Positions 48,546 through 60,760 of a stretch of DNA of 64,000 nucleotides are shown piece after piece; the stretch's first letter is position 1, and each line of letters opens with the position of its first letter. The notes below the pieces were generated by a model. The model was not told the origin of the DNA, searched no databases, and was given only the letters and a program-made list of their open reading frames with translations. The DNA is from Sarcocystis neurona (Eukaryota; Apicomplexa; Conoidasida; Eucoccidiorida; Sarcocystidae): positions 3,579,434-3,643,433 of the forward strand of contig KL647291.1 of assembly GCA_000727475.1 (NCBI GenBank), given 5' to 3'. The position numbers were made by a program, and so were the translations under genes.

Positions 48546-51500
48546 AACAAAGTCGATAACACGACGAAGAAACCTGTAGAAAGTCGTCCGGGTTTTGAAG
48601 ACTTAGTCCTTCCAAAGGCGGGCAGGGAGAATGCGGACGGTCGCCGTGGCCAGGAGAACGTGAGAGCGCGTGCACGGCGTATCCATGAGCCAACGCCCAT
48701 CATGCACAAAGCTTCCTTCGTCCTGTTCTCCTCGTGAAATAGTCGCCAATATGTAACCTCTGTGGTGCACATCGAAACAGTTGCGGACATAGTGGCATGC
48801 TGGCAGGGGCCTCTATGATTCCTTTATTACAGGGGTCACCCGTCAGCGCTGTAGCGAAGGAGTAGTGCCCTCGTGCAATGTTTTCTATGTGCTGCATCTA
48901 AATAGTACACAGAGAGTGCTTCCCTGCCGTCCTTGTCAGCTGTCGGAGCCTCGCGTACTGTGCACTGTTCGGCGCCTGCAGCTGAGTGCTGGAGTCTTAC
49001 ACCACTTTGCTCTTAGTATACACGTCACCCTTCTTGCTACTTGGTTTTGCCAACGTGAAGGCATATCATCCACCGCATTGTGACGGGAGACCAGTGGTTA
49101 AGAAGCAGAACAAACATCATATTTCTGCCACTGTATCCTCCGTAGGTGCACGCATTAACCTAAAGTACTCTTCTGCAGCGGTCGTCGTCCTCCCCGCTTC
49201 GCTCGCCAGCACGCGATATCCCATTCTCTGGAGGATGGTCCTGCGCGTAAATTTCCCAGAATTCTCCTCCTGCTGCCACCAGGTGGCCCGGTGTGTCGCC
49301 GGCAGTTTCTGTGTCGTTTTTTGTTGAGTCACTTCGACACTTCTTCACCTTTGCGAGCTCACATATAAATCGCCGCGGTCCATATCGGGGGCGAAACTCG
49401 GTCGCCAATTGTATTAATAAACGACCTCCGCCGTCCACGTATCGTACATGACCGGTTTTCTTCTCTGATATGTGATCATTAACACCATGCCTCCGTGGGT
49501 GAGCTTTTAGGAACTGTCGCATGGCGAGTGTCAGGGATGGTGTTAAACACTGGGAGGGGAAACAAGACTGCGTCAACTGACTCCGTCGCTCGTTCATTAC
49601 TAAATTGTCCATGTGCACATATGCCAGCCAATTGATACTTGTAGAACCGCACGAGCACAACGCCTGGCTTGTAAAAGCGGTTGTCCAACAAGCAGTTGCC
49701 TTGCTTTTCTCGTGCAGAGCTGGCCCTCAAGTGTCGGGAAGAAGTAAGCACACCGCATCATTCTCTGGTGCGTTTCGATCCAGCGTAGTGCATTTAACAG
49801 AGAATCAAACTTGTCACGAGAGACGTATATTTGTCTTGTGTCGATCGCTTCCCTGCTCTGCCGTAATGATACAGTAGGTGAATGCCCTATGTGGAATAAG
49901 TGAGACGCTGAGCCTCTGCAATCTATGGGCAGTAGGGCAAAACAAGCAAAGAAGCGTACAGGTCTATATCCACGCATGTATTACGCGATTACAAGTGCTG
50001 TCGGCACCTCCTCTTCTAAAGCTTAGGCACAGAACCATGCGAAAATAAGGTTTACGCTAGCTACAGCGAAGTACAATATGCGTTATGCATGCGAAGATCG
50101 CAAGTCGTGTCGTGCCATAATGGACGAGTCATTCGAGGAGCCCAAGTGCAAGTTGCCACACTTGTTTATGTACCTCGAAGCTCTTTCAATGGCGTGCGCA
50201 CTCGTGTGTTCTCGCATTCACAGCTTTGAACGGAGAACTGTTTCTCTAATTTTCCTGTAATTGGAAGCACGCCGGTGCGATGTGATTGCGCGGCGCATGA
50301 CGTACGTGGCTAACAACTTGCCTGCGAAGGAATGCTGACACACGTTCACGAGTTTCCAATTGATTACAATGATACCCTGCGGTAGTTATTTCCCGACGAC
50401 AGCGACACCAGCCCCGCTCCACCACTTAGAAACTACAAGGCTCCAAGTCCTGGCGTATGCAACGGCCTCAGAAACGGCAAGCTGGGGTAAATGAATTTGG
50501 GCTGCAGCGGGAAGCCCGCTACATCGTCTTTAAACGCTTCACCTTGAAATGCATTCCTACTGGAGAATAGAATATGAACGGTTCATGGCGAACAATCCCC
50601 ACACTGCTTGAGCTTTGTGGCGTGCGAAATGGGTACATCAACAGAGTTTCTATAACCACACAAGTGTTAAATTCGGTACCGATGCTAAAAAAAGTCCACG
50701 CAGGACTTCTCCGAGCACGTACGTCCGCACTCGAACATGTACGTCCACACTCCTCGGAACGCGACGTATGTAGGGCAACTTTGACAGCGACTACGCATCA
50801 GCAAAGAATGGTCGTACCCATATAGTCCCTGCAGTATATAGTCTCGCAGAACACACTTTCACCGGAGAGCGAAATTCGACGGCCCACTTAAACGCGACGT
50901 CCTACTCCAGCTGTCTGAGGGGAGCGGATGTACGTGTGAGGAGAATTCTTGCGTGGGCTTTTTTAAGTATTGGCAATTCCTTTAACATTTGTGTGGTAGT
51001 AGAAACCGCATTGATGGACCTGTTACCCACGGTAAGAAGAGATGCGGCAATTACCTGCACCTCAGAACATCTTGGCACTCCTGGCTGTGCTACAGTTTTT
51101 CGTCTTCGACTTCGGCATGACTGGCAGAAAGCTTACAATCATTTAACACGAGACACGCTTTATAAAGCTACCTTGCGCGCAGTTTCCATTTCGGCAGTTC
51201 ATGGGTCTCTTGCTTGGGACACATTTCTCCCCGTCACTTTGCCGGCTGTGTGGACTAACTCGCGCGTCTTTCAGGCATCGTTAAACACGTCTCCTTTGAA
51301 TGTTGGTAAAAGTTCAACCGTAGGTCTGGGTGTTCAGACTTTGATGCGCACATTTGATAGCAAGCTGTGGACCTGCTGGTTCATTCTCAAGTTCAATGTG
51401 CGCCACGTTCGCGTCTTCGTGTTTCTACAGTCTTTAATACCGAAACGGATCTGCATTGTTTCTACTGCATTCATTTAGCAACAGCATGCAGTGGCATCTG

Positions 51501-52908
51501 TGTCTGACTTTATCGAAAGGCCTTTCGATACTGCGTGCGCCCCTTGCTTGGCTTGCCTGTGCCATGCTACGATTTGCCGACGTGAGCTGATGACTGCGTA
51601 ATTGGTTCCCACTTTTGATTCGGTTTGCCAGGGAGGAAACGGTTATGATCATTTTTAGAGCAGTAGGCCTTCTGGTTCAATGACACGCACCTGTGGGCCG
51701 TGTCAGTAGAGGTGAAGAGTGGGAACTCCGTGCATCCTCGAAGGGTTCTGCAGTCACTGCAAGTGAGGGGCAGTGCTCGGAAGATACCTCTCTGCTAGCG
51801 GGAGTGTGAATAGCTACGCGTGTGTGAATGGTCGCGCGTGTACACATCTACCCACTTGTCAACCTCACGACGCGTCACGCTTGGACAGGCACGCTTACAA
51901 AGATGCCTACGGGTGCCGCTGTGGAGGCTGCTGCAGCGTTCTGCCGCATACGGAGTAAATGGTACTGGTTTTGTAGCTGAGATGTAACTCCCCTTATTGT
52001 CGATGTTGCATTGTTTCTGCTGCAGGATGCGTTCGCGTCTATCATCGCACAACTCTGCCTTCCGCGTCGCCTGCGTTTGACACCGTTCAAACGGAGGTGC
52101 ATTCTTCTGCGCTTCTCCGACTGGAGTTTCGGGCCGGTCGCACTCCTTCGCTCACACCACGCACACGGTGACCTTCGGCAGCTGTTCTGTTCTTGCTTCT
52201 GATGTTAGCGCTGGGCAATTCTACGCTGCGAGTGGCAACGAAGCCCTCTCCTTCACGTTCATTTTCATGGTTCTTTTGATCAGCGCCGCTCGAAAGTCGT
52301 CGTCAGTGCGAAGCGGCTGCATACGCGGTCCACTTCCCACAGTCAGTCGGTGGCATCGATTTAACATAAAAAGGTTGTTCGGGCCAGCGTTGCTGGCGTT
52401 ATCGTGGGGCCGCCTGCGTGTTCCTCCACCGTCGTTATGCGTTTGACGTAACCAGTGTCTACTGCTGACGCTGAGGCAGACTCCACACTGAAATCTCGCC
52501 TATATGACTCTAGCAGTCACCAATAATATCCTGACTTACTGCGCGGCGTGACCCGACTCTGCTGTAGCAGCGTCTGCGACCAGTGTGATCAGTGTCTGGT
52601 GGTCTCTTGTCCCCGTCACGCTGTTGTCTCAAAATTTACTGGGGCCAGCTCCACCAGAGATTGACCGCCGTCTGACCGTGTCCTGTCTCACTCGATATTG
52701 CATCAGCCGATTGTCTCGTCGGAGCTGCACGATTAAGCTTGTCCATCTCCAACGATGTCCCCTCCCCATTCCACGCTGGTATTGACAGATTTGCTCGCAG
52801 GAACAAGAGTATGGTCGTCAGCCTGCGCCGGTGTCCCCGCCAAGTCTGAGGTGTCACTTAAGACTGCTGATGTCTGCCCACTGTTGAATACTACATCAAG
52901 CATGGCTC
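48546..52908. other. Intergenic region, no supported gene
   Basis: About 4.4 kb between the convergent ends of the Sel1-repeat gene and the 712-aa gene. The longest open frames are plus 50936-51478 (180 codons) and minus 49660-49160 (166 codons, with RPRYGPRRFICELAKVKK). Neither has a recognisable domain, and both look like chance frames or at best isolated exons. A 20-bp two-copy direct repeat (…TACGTCC(G/A)CACTC…) sits at 50717-50756. Confidence 0.5.
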
Positions 52909-55047
52909 CTAGACCAGGAGAGAACCCTCTCGCTGAAACGGTCTCACCGCATACAGAGACTCTGGTGTTTCTGCTGCTGGTAGTGTGTTGTATGTTACAG
53001 CCGCAGCGTCCCTTTCAAGGATATTTGCTAATTTTTCGTCGTACAGCGTAGCAGAGACTGCCCGAAGCTGTGCAGTGTCGAGTGCGTACGCTATAGATTG
53101 GAAGCAGTCAGCGAAATGCAAGTCGTCTTGTGGACTAAGGTCTGCCTCCCGAAGTAGGAATGGCAACAATAAGACAACTGTGTCGTGAAGTTTTTTGCAT
53201 GCCATATATATATATTTAACACTCGAGTACAGCCTTGCTGTAACCTTCATCAAAAGGTCAAGAATTCCTCCTTTCTTTGCTGCCTTCCTAGCGAGTCGCG
53301 GGCACTCCACCAGCAGCTGACGAACTGTTGCCCGCACGGCTTGCAGGAGATTCTTGAAGCTTCCTGCTGCCCCGTGCAAGCTGCGGATGCGAACCTCAAG
53401 TGTTTGAAGGGCCTCTACGAGAGTCCACTCTGCTGGGCGCTCATACAGTACCTCCACTAATGCAGATGCTTCACTGAGCGCATCACGCGCAGCAGTTGAG
53501 ACGTCTGCTAATACCGGCGCTACTTGGGACGGGTTCAGAGCCGCCATCAGATACACATTTCGATTTTTCTTCGTTGCTGTGTTCGGGTAGTCCATCTCAG
53601 GTCTCTCTCGTTGCAGCTTGAACGCAGGTGAGAAGACTTCGCCGGAGAACGCAGCAAGTTCTGCGTAGCCGCTGTTGGTGTGCTGGCTTTGAACCGCTTC
53701 AGCTTCTGCGTCAGCCTCACATAACTGCGTGAACCTGCTTACCGCTTTAAGCAGTTCCGGCACCTGCTCCCTCAAAACCTTGATAGGGTTGTCCCATAAT
53801 TTGTCACTGGTTCGCAGATTCCGCGAGAAATATGTCAGTTTAGTGCGCACGCGCCTCATTGCTTGCCATACGTTCGATCCACTCCAGCGTGGAAGTTCTA
53901 GTGAAGCCTCTTCACCATGATCAGGGGCGTCTGTGCTGTGCTGCACGTCAAACGATTGGTAATCACTGGGGAACCGCAAAGGCAGCCGCGCGCGTGGGGA
54001 GAGAAGGAAATCTTCTGCCTTAGCAACACCTCCAGCAGGATGTGGGAATAAACCGCTTTGTTCGCTAGCGGCGGAGTGCAGCTCCTCCAACAACTTCGAG
54101 CTCGGAGCCGAGAGAGCAGCATGCACAGAATTTTCCTGAGTAATTGTCTGACCAGCAGCCGAGTGTAAAAAGTGCAAAACATCGTCCGAAGCAACGTTAA
54201 CACCAGCAGTAAGTGGCTTCAGACCCGTTTGTTCTCTCCCTTGTGCGGTAAACAAACACCCGCACGTAGCGTCGCAGCTGCTAGCAGCTTCGCCCCATAG
54301 GGCTGCGGTGTTTGCCTGCACGCCCGATGCAGATCCTGCTTCTGTTTTTGTATCGTGCTGGCACCTCACACGGACATCGCCTTCTTGATAAACGCCGTCT
54401 GCGTCGCCACTTGCAGAATCGTGGCCATCTGACGGTAGTCCAGCACCTGCTGCGGTTGATTCTGTGTGCCGCCACGATGACACCCACTTCCCACCGTTAC
54501 CGTCTCCGGCAGGGGTCTCGTGAAAGCGGCGGGCCGCAAGAGTATTGGGATTTGTTGGTGTCGGTATCTCGCCGTCCGTGTGCAGCGCCTCCTCCCGGAG
54601 TTTGTACGATGCGCTGAACTCGTCGGAGGTAACCGCAACTTCACGAACAGCAACGACAGTATCTTTCGTCTCGTCTCGACCACCGTCTCCACTAATTGCG
54701 CTTAACCTTCGACTCTCTAGAGCATACAAAAGACGACTTGCCTCGTCGCCAGCGTGAGTGGCTGGCGTCTTGCAGGGAGACTCATACTGTTTCTTGTAGT
54801 CAGCAGATCGTGAAACGTAAGAGTTGCTCCCCGGGGAAGGGCTGATCGCACCTGGTCCTACTTTCGAAGTCCGCTTGTCTGACATTGAGGCGAGTTCCTT
54901 TGTAATGGTGACAACTCTAGCCGCAGCGGCACCGGTAACGACGACGACAGCAATTGCTACAACGCGAAAGAACGCACAGCAACAGGCGCCGGAGGACGCT
55001 CTTGAGCTGTTGACGCGGTAGCACTCACAAAAAGGCAACAGATGCAT
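52909..55047 (-). CDS. Orphan protein, 712 aa, N-terminal hydrophobic segment, intronless
   Basis: A single open frame runs from the ATG at 55047 to the TAG at 52909. Residues about 22-44 (ACCCAFFRVVAIAVVVVTGA) are hydrophobic and could be a signal anchor or a recessed signal peptide. Residues about 60-340 are hydrophilic, Ser/Asp/Glu/Thr-rich and probably disordered. From about 375 the sequence becomes helical with no low-complexity repeats (VWQAMRRVRTKLTYFSRNLR, VRIRSLHGAAGSFKNLLQAV, GGILDLLMKVTARLYSS, HDTVVLLLPFLLREADL), which looks like a folded all-alpha domain running to about 690. I recognise no family. The length, balanced composition and clean frame argue that it is real. A later ATG (MSDKRTSKVG, residue 55) would remove the hydrophobic segment and remains possible. 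Secretion to a parasite organelle or vacuole is speculation. Confidence 0.75.
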   Translation of the reverse strand: MHLLPFCECYRVNSSRASSGACCCAFFRVVAIAVVVVTGAAAARVVTITKELASMSDKRTSKVGPGAISPSPGSNSYVSRSADYKKQYESPCKTPATHAGDEASRLLYALESRRLSAISGDGGRDETKDTVVAVREVAVTSDEFSASYKLREEALHTDGEIPTPTNPNTLAARRFHETPAGDGNGGKWVSSWRHTESTAAGAGLPSDGHDSASGDADGVYQEGDVRVRCQHDTKTEAGSASGVQANTAALWGEAASSCDATCGCLFTAQGREQTGLKPLTAGVNVASDDVLHFLHSAAGQTITQENSVHAALSAPSSKLLEELHSAASEQSGLFPHPAGGVAKAEDFLLSPRARLPLRFPSDYQSFDVQHSTDAPDHGEEASLELPRWSGSNVWQAMRRVRTKLTYFSRNLRTSDKLWDNPIKVLREQVPELLKAVSRFTQLCEADAEAEAVQSQHTNSGYAELAAFSGEVFSPAFKLQRERPEMDYPNTATKKNRNVYLMAALNPSQVAPVLADVSTAARDALSEASALVEVLYERPAEWTLVEALQTLEVRIRSLHGAAGSFKNLLQAVRATVRQLLVECPRLARKAAKKGGILDLLMKVTARLYSSVKYIYMACKKLHDTVVLLLPFLLREADLSPQDDLHFADCFQSIAYALDTAQLRAVSATLYDEKLANILERDAAAVTYNTLPAAETPESLYAVRPFQREGSLLV

Positions 55048-56198
55048 GGCTGTTTAGACGTATTAACGAGTTTCAGCAGGAGAGGATAATCTATGTGGCA
55101 GAAAGATGAAGTCAAGGATTGATTCACAGGCACGCTCGGGAGCAAAACGTGTTTTTCGTGGCCCAGTGCGTAAATCGAGGGGCACGTGGCGGAGGCGTGT
55201 AAACCAAAGAAGGGCAAATGGCATCGGCGACTATCGCGTAAGCATAAACTGCGGATGGGGCAGGAGCGCTGAACAGCTCCGGCAACTGTCCAAATGGTGG
55301 CACCAGCAGGATGGACCAAGACAGACCGCAAGAGTATTCGGAGCCAGAGCAAGACGAGCATGTACAGCAGCAAGGACGCCCGCAGCACTACCGTAGCGAA
55401 AAGAGCCAACCACGAGTGACTTGAGTGAAACTGGTGCCCCAGTCGCTTCCATGAAAGTACTGGGGAGGAAAGACACATGGTAACAGCACTTTAGCGGTAG
55501 CAGAACATAGTTTTTTGTGGAACAGCCATGCAGACTTCCCCACCAGAGCTTCCAGTTGAGCTATCTGGTGGCAACTTGCTACCCGTTTAAACTATGAGAC
55601 ATGCGTTCCACGCTAGTCTACTTGTGTGGCCGCATCTACTAGGAGGATATGCTGAGTCGCGCGCCTACCAGTGTGCAGAGGCACGCTGTCCTGCAGTGTC
55701 AATGGTTTGTGTCCTTGTAACTCGCTGTCAATGTGCGTCGCCACCGTGCACATGCCCTTGTCTACTCAAGACTAAATGGCAAGTCTTGACCTCCACGCGA
55801 GAGTTTTCCTTTTCGTTAATCCAGAAGATAAGAATACCGAACAATATGCGTCGTCCTGCTTCCACGCGTGCATATAGGTGCGCTTCCGCACGGATACGCA
55901 AGTACTGGTTCGAACAGCTATTCCGTGTAAGCAGAGGTACACACGTTCAAACACTCACACGCGCATCCAGTACTTTTTACATCCGACGATGCATAGCTCT
56001 GGGCACTGGCAACAAGCACCAACTCAAGCGCGCAATGACTGAGAGGCTGAAGGGGCGGTGGGTGCGCGCAATGACTGAGGGAGGCAGCAGCGGCGGTTGA
56101 CTCCTCACTGCAATGGCAGAGCCCGTGCTTACGAAAATTAGTCCCTTCTTCCATATGTGCTACACGTCCACGCAAGACAAGGTGTACGATGGTGAAGC
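55048..56198. other. Intergenic, no gene seen
   Basis: Between the 712-aa gene start and the candidate terminal exon at 56199. Open frames are short and overlapping. A short direct repeat (GCGCGCAATGACTGAG) occurs at 56031 and 56064. The promoter of the minus-strand 712-aa gene should lie just right of 55047, but I see no motif. Confidence 0.5.
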
Positions 56199-56466
56199 TC
56201 AGACTTCTTCGATCTTCAGTGGCTCCGAATCTGCTATCTCTATTCTTGAGTAGTAATGGAATAACTGGGGGCCACCAACCAGGAAGACCCGCTCTACGTG
56301 TACCATCTCGATTTCCGGTGTGTGTCCGTCCACATGTGAGTTGAAAGACAGCGGTGCAAGCGATGCCTGATACTGGCAGCCGATAGACCTTTCAAGACGA
56401 AGGGCCACACGCGCCCACAGCGCGGCTGGTCCTTGATGCAGTTGTGCGCAGACGTCCCCCAATCGG
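56199..56466 (-). CDS. Probable 3'-terminal exon of an unidentified minus-strand gene
   Basis: After a good acceptor (CATTCCTGTCAG) at 56468-56467 the frame runs 88 codons to the stop at 56199. The translation (RLGDVCAQLHQGPAALWARV, then EIEMVHVERVFLVGGPQLFH, ending EPLKIEEV) is non-repetitive and looks like folded protein. It starts with a one-base partial codon, so the upstream exon must end in phase 2. I could not name the family or place its partner exons. Confidence 0.35.
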
Positions 56467-56894
56467 CTGACAGGAATGCAGGTACAGCCACAGCAGTCCA
56501 CCGATCAACCCTGGCGAGAAAGGCCAGCCTCTGATTCTGGTTTTTCGTATGAAGCATGTACGCTTCAAATCGTCTACAGGATTACACTGACCAAAAGCAG
56601 TGACAGTGTCTCGAAGAACGCCAGCTGAAGCACACGGATACGCGTGGGCTTCAGGCGTGGAGACAGGGTGTTGGGAAGCTGGCACTGAAACGACGACTAG
56701 ACAACCTCAGTCAGGACTGTCAGCACGAACAGGTGCGCCAGCTAACCCGCTAGCAGCGTCAGCCGCAGCGGCACGCGCCCAGGCGCGCTGGGGACGAAAA
56801 TCAGTAGTCTACATGCTCGGCTCAGCTGGAGGTGACAAGTGCTTAGTTCAAATGGAACCCTTCGCCCACCTCTCCATCGCGTGAAGCCATCGTG

Positions 56895-57034
56895 GTGCGC
56901 CACCAACAGGAACGTGCTCCGTGTGTTTCGTAAACTGCAGCGAACGCGTGGCTACCACTGCTACGTGCGCTGCCAACAGAAACGTGCACCGCGTGCTCCG
57001 TCAGCTGCAGCGAACGCTTACCTACCGCTGCTAC
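56895..57034. repeat. Two-copy tandem duplication, 70-bp period
   Basis: Copies at 56895-56964 and 56965-57034 begin GTGCGC(C/T)(A/G)CCAACAG and end TACC(A/G)CTGCTAC, with CTGCAGCGAACGC at the same offset. They are over 80 percent identical by eye. The period is not a multiple of three. Confidence 0.88.
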
Positions 57035-59727
57035 ATGTGAAATTAGGATGAAGGCCTTGAGCACATTTACAAACAGGCCACGTGTGCGTGGCTTGTGGTT
57101 TCGTGTGTTCATGTATCGACGCCAAAACGGCGGCTGGCCGATCCGGCGTGCATCCAGCGCTGCGCGCCACCTACTTCAGTCCCCGTGATTCGAAGTCGTC
57201 CATGACTACCTATGAGATACCAGAAACGTCCAGCATCGCGCAGAAAATTGTCTTTCAGTTTACGGAATAATCCCTCATCGGTGTGCGACCGAGTCGCACA
57301 GTTTCACACAGAGACAGCCTGCGGCAATAGAAATTAGAAGTCGGGGTGCGATTATAAATGCGCTCTTGCCCGTGGCAGGTCGTGTCGGCCACTTCCTTCT
57401 ATTCCTATGTTTAACGTTAAACACAGCCCATGATATTGAAACCGGCGAACTCGACTCGACTTAACGGCCATCCCCTATACGAGTATGATGTCAGCCTGCC
57501 CGCCTGATAATGCAGTTGGCTACCAAGCCATTAGTGTCGTGTTTCCTTGCAACGAACCAGCGTAGCACGGCGCGTGGCGCTGTCCTTCCAAAGCTGACGT
57601 TCCTCTGGTGCACTGCTGTTTTTGTTATCCCGTAAAACGTAGTTGCCTGTGGCTGATACTGTGTGCTGCTGTGCTGCGCTGTACTGGTGAGTGTGTCTTT
57701 GCGTTTCTTGCACTAGCATGCTGAGCGGCTAGATGGTGCTGTTGCGTGCGTGCACAGCAGCAGCCCCGCATTACTTTATGTTGTTGTATAGTGTGCAACT
57801 GGTTGCTAATTTTGAAGCCCTTTACACAGGATCCAGTTCAAGGCAGGAACGTCCTGCAAGTGGCACCCCCCATATGTATATACATAATACACATACATAA
57901 TTCTTTGGGAGTCGTGCGTGCAGAGCACGATGCATATTCCTGTCGAGCAAGCCGTTCTCTGGTAGCGGCAAAGTTCCGGAAAGTAGGAAACTGCCAAGAG
58001 AAGAGCTCTTCTAACGTATTCAATATCTGCGATGACGGCGCTCGTGCAGTGGAGTATCCGTGGAGGAGCTATTCTTCCAAGAATTTGAGACACCTCACAG
58101 CGCATGTAAAGAGCAGACGCGTAAGACGTTCGGCTTTTCAGCCGTTTACCATTCCTCCCAAACACCTGGACAGGTGACCAAAACTTAATTTGTAAAAACA
58201 CTGAGGTTCAGGACGGCGATTGCTCCGCTTGAAGCAGCTAGTGAAACACATGCCTGACAAAGAACGATAAAACGAAGTATCGAAACGGGCAGGGAGCAGA
58301 CGGAAATGTTTACCTGGTGATGTGTTCCTTGAACAACGTGCGTACAAGACTCAAAGTCACCGTCAAGTATACGATTCGTGATTTTTCAAAGAGGCTTGGT
58401 CAGCGGGAGGCAGCCGCGTTTCGAGACTTCTGACTCTGAGTCATGGACCTTGCAGGGAAGATCATACTGATAAGCACTCAGCTGGATTGTTGAAAAGGCA
58501 GCACTGTGCGACGAGAGGCTGAGTTTCCAAAGTATGTTTTGCTGCCAAGTTGCCCCCAACTATGGCAGTGTACAGCAGAGAAAAAAAGAGAAAGGTGTCT
58601 GCACGGATAATGCACGAGACAAAGCCCGTGCACGGGATGTCTTCAGAGTGGACAGATACCGCATTAAGGGGCTGCCTTAAAACAAGGACAGCCGTCCAGA
58701 ATCAGGAAAACCGCGACACTACCCAACAGCGACTGCTAAAGTTGAATAACCTCCCGGCCACCCTGTCCTGCTAACCATACGGTACGAAAGAGACTTCAAA
58801 AAGCAACAGGGCGGCAGTGTACTCCCCCGAGAAAAATCTCTTATCGCGGGATAAAAAACCAGTAGGAAAGACGCACTGAAGATTCAGTGGAGCGGGCACA
58901 GATCCAAATGCGTTCAAGAAGGTATGTTGAGTCGTTGCGAAGGGTTTAGTTATACACGTTGACCCACGTGTGCCTGTGTCTGAATATTGGTTCAACGTTA
59001 TCACCATTTCAAAAGTTGCACAAAGGCGTTTTTTTTTGTGAACCGCGCTCTGTATCAACGTCACAGTGCTTCCCCAAAGTGTACACAGAAGTAGCAACCC
59101 GTCGTAGCAGGACCGCAGGGCTGCCATAGGCAGATGCGTGCCGAACGCTGCCCCTACAAAAAGTAGTAAGTACGTCGAATTCATCGGCGTATAGCTGCGT
59201 CCCAGAAGTGTACCGTCACCACTGAGCTGCCGCGGCTTTACCTGTCTGTCTACCTATGTTCTGGAGAAATAGCAACAAGTACGAGTATGCAATCTGTATG
59301 CATGCGTACACATATACATATACATATACTGAATGTACACCTAAGGGGAGGCATATGAAAAATGCATCCTGTGGACGCTGAACGCCATACAGAGTAAGAG
59401 GGAACGTACAGTTGCATAATGTGTGGGTGCTTTTTTTGAATGAATCAATGCCTTTCTGTATACGGAACAGGAGGTTCTTACTGCAGCTAACGACTGTCCT
59501 TTACAAGAAAGTCGATGGGGCGCACGGCAGCTTAAGTTTCCCCTTGGGAGACCGGCGTCCGCTCCCCTCAGCAAATTGTAGCTCGCCTGAGGGAGACGCA
59601 GCGGTCCGAATTCGGCTTTGCTAAGAGCACACTCACAGGGGAACCAACCGTCCGAGGAGAAACGCTTTCGCTCGGATACTGTCCGCTGTCCGAATTCAGC
59701 TTTGCCGAGAGCCCATTCACAAGGGAA
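57035..59727. other. Region with ambiguous coding signals
   Basis: The stretch 57850-58180 is open on both strands and both translations look plausible. The minus frame includes a hydrophobic run (RRALLLAVSYFPELC). The plus frame ends at a donor-like CAG|GTGACC near 58166. A minus frame at 59184-58990 starts MNSTYLLLFVGAAFGTHLP and has two hydrophobic segments. An alternating (ACATAT)n tract sits at 59300-59335. No gene can be assembled. Confidence 0.35.
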
Positions 59728-59737
59728 TCACCGCTCC
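59604..59737. repeat. Two-copy tandem duplication, 84-bp period
   Basis: GTCCGAATTC(G/A)GCTTTGC starts at 59604 and again at 59688, followed by (T/C)(A/G)AGAGC, CA(T/C)TCACA and GGAA blocks at equal offsets. The second copy runs to about 59737, overlapping the end of the candidate exon at 59728. Confidence 0.85.
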
Positions 59738-59982
59738 AAGAAGGGATACTTTCCGTAAGCTCTGATGAAACGCTTCAGCTCCTCTTGGGAAAGGAGGCGG
59801 ACAAAAACACGAGTACGCTGCTGTATCTCTTCGGGAACGCGTTCAGATGCAGCTTTCACTCCATAGTGAGCTCGACTCGTAAGAAAATGTAACCGCAGGA
59901 CATCTTGGCTTATTGCCACTTGTGTAGACGCTGCTGTCTCGCATGAGTTCGCGTACTCACTTGCAGCTGAAGCCCGTCCACC
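59728..59982 (-). CDS. Probable exon, unidentified minus-strand gene
   Basis: One minus-strand frame is open from about 59982 and reads well down to 59730: TQVAISQDVLRLHFLTSR, then GVKAASERVPEEIQQRTRVF, then LLSQEELKRFIRAYGKYP. It ends either at a TGA or at the donor-like GAGCG|GTGATT near 59731. It has amphipathic helices and no repeats. The acceptor is unclear because the neighbouring exon candidate overlaps it in another frame. Confidence 0.4.
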   Translation of the reverse strand, partial: GGRASAASEYANSCETAASTQVAISQDVLRLHFLTSRAHYGVKAASERVPEEIQQRTRVFVRLLSQEELKRFIRAYGKYPFLER

Positions 59983-60145
59983 TCGTCAATACATACCGAA
60001 GTCTACTCTTCCCTTGAAGCCTTTTAATTTCAAAACTTATTCTCAGCCAGAATCGCTCGGTTTGAAATTGCAGAAGGCCTTCAGAAAGCTCTCTGTAAAA
60101 GTTGGAATTCCCTCGCTTGTCAATACACCAGCAGCAAGAAAAGAA
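59961..60145 (-). CDS. Probable exon, unidentified minus-strand gene
   Basis: An acceptor (GGTCGCCAG) precedes FFSCCWCIDKRGNSNFYREL, then LLQFQTERFWLRISFEIKRL. The exon ends either at CG|GTATGT (59997) or at GCAA|GTGAGT (59961), both good donors in phase 2. It looks like real protein. No family recognised. Its join to the exon at 59728-59982 is not resolved; a direct join would need an implausibly short intron. Confidence 0.38.
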
Positions 60146-60760
60146 CTGGCGACCAAGAAAGACGTCTGACACTGCCATACCCGTGAAGCCACACAGCTCT
60201 CGTTCCCGCACCATGACTTCCCGCCGATTAAAACCAATGCGCCACAGCTAAATGCAGCTCGTTAAACCGTACATACTGTTAACAAACATCCACATCGACA
60301 CTTCTCCAAAAAGTAAAGGCTCTCTGAAGACTTCCATCTTTTCTGCTTCAAGGTGGCGTATTTCTGGGAATACTCACTTTTAGTAAGCCTGCTTGCAGGT
60401 CACGTGTCGCCCGCAATTTTGGCTGTCCAGACGCTTAGGGACTAAATAAATTTGCAGAGGAGGCTGCACGAGTTCAGTGGCGAGCTCTCAGTGTAGCATG
60501 GTTGAGCGACCGCGTTGTGAGTCCCCAGAGCGGAAATATAGACCTACCACAATGGCACGGAGCATGACCATTCTCCACGTGACGAGAAAGGTATCTCTTC
60601 TTCTAAAACGATCTACTCGTATTTACTGTAGCCGTTCCGTAGTCACGTCATTTGCCGTAGAATGTTGCGTAGTACCTTTTGTGCGTGGGTACCTCATACG
60701 AGGCCAAATTGCTGTAGAAGTCTCATTTTCAGTGATAGGCCGCATCGTGAGGGACACTAC

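Noticed and set aside
49160..49660. Minus-strand open frame of 166 codons
   Set aside because: Some charged segments look plausible, but there is no recognisable domain, no partner exon and no clear start.
50936..51478. Plus-strand open frame of 180 codons
   Set aside because: Composition is not protein-like, it has no domain and no splice logic. Its length is within chance for this base composition.
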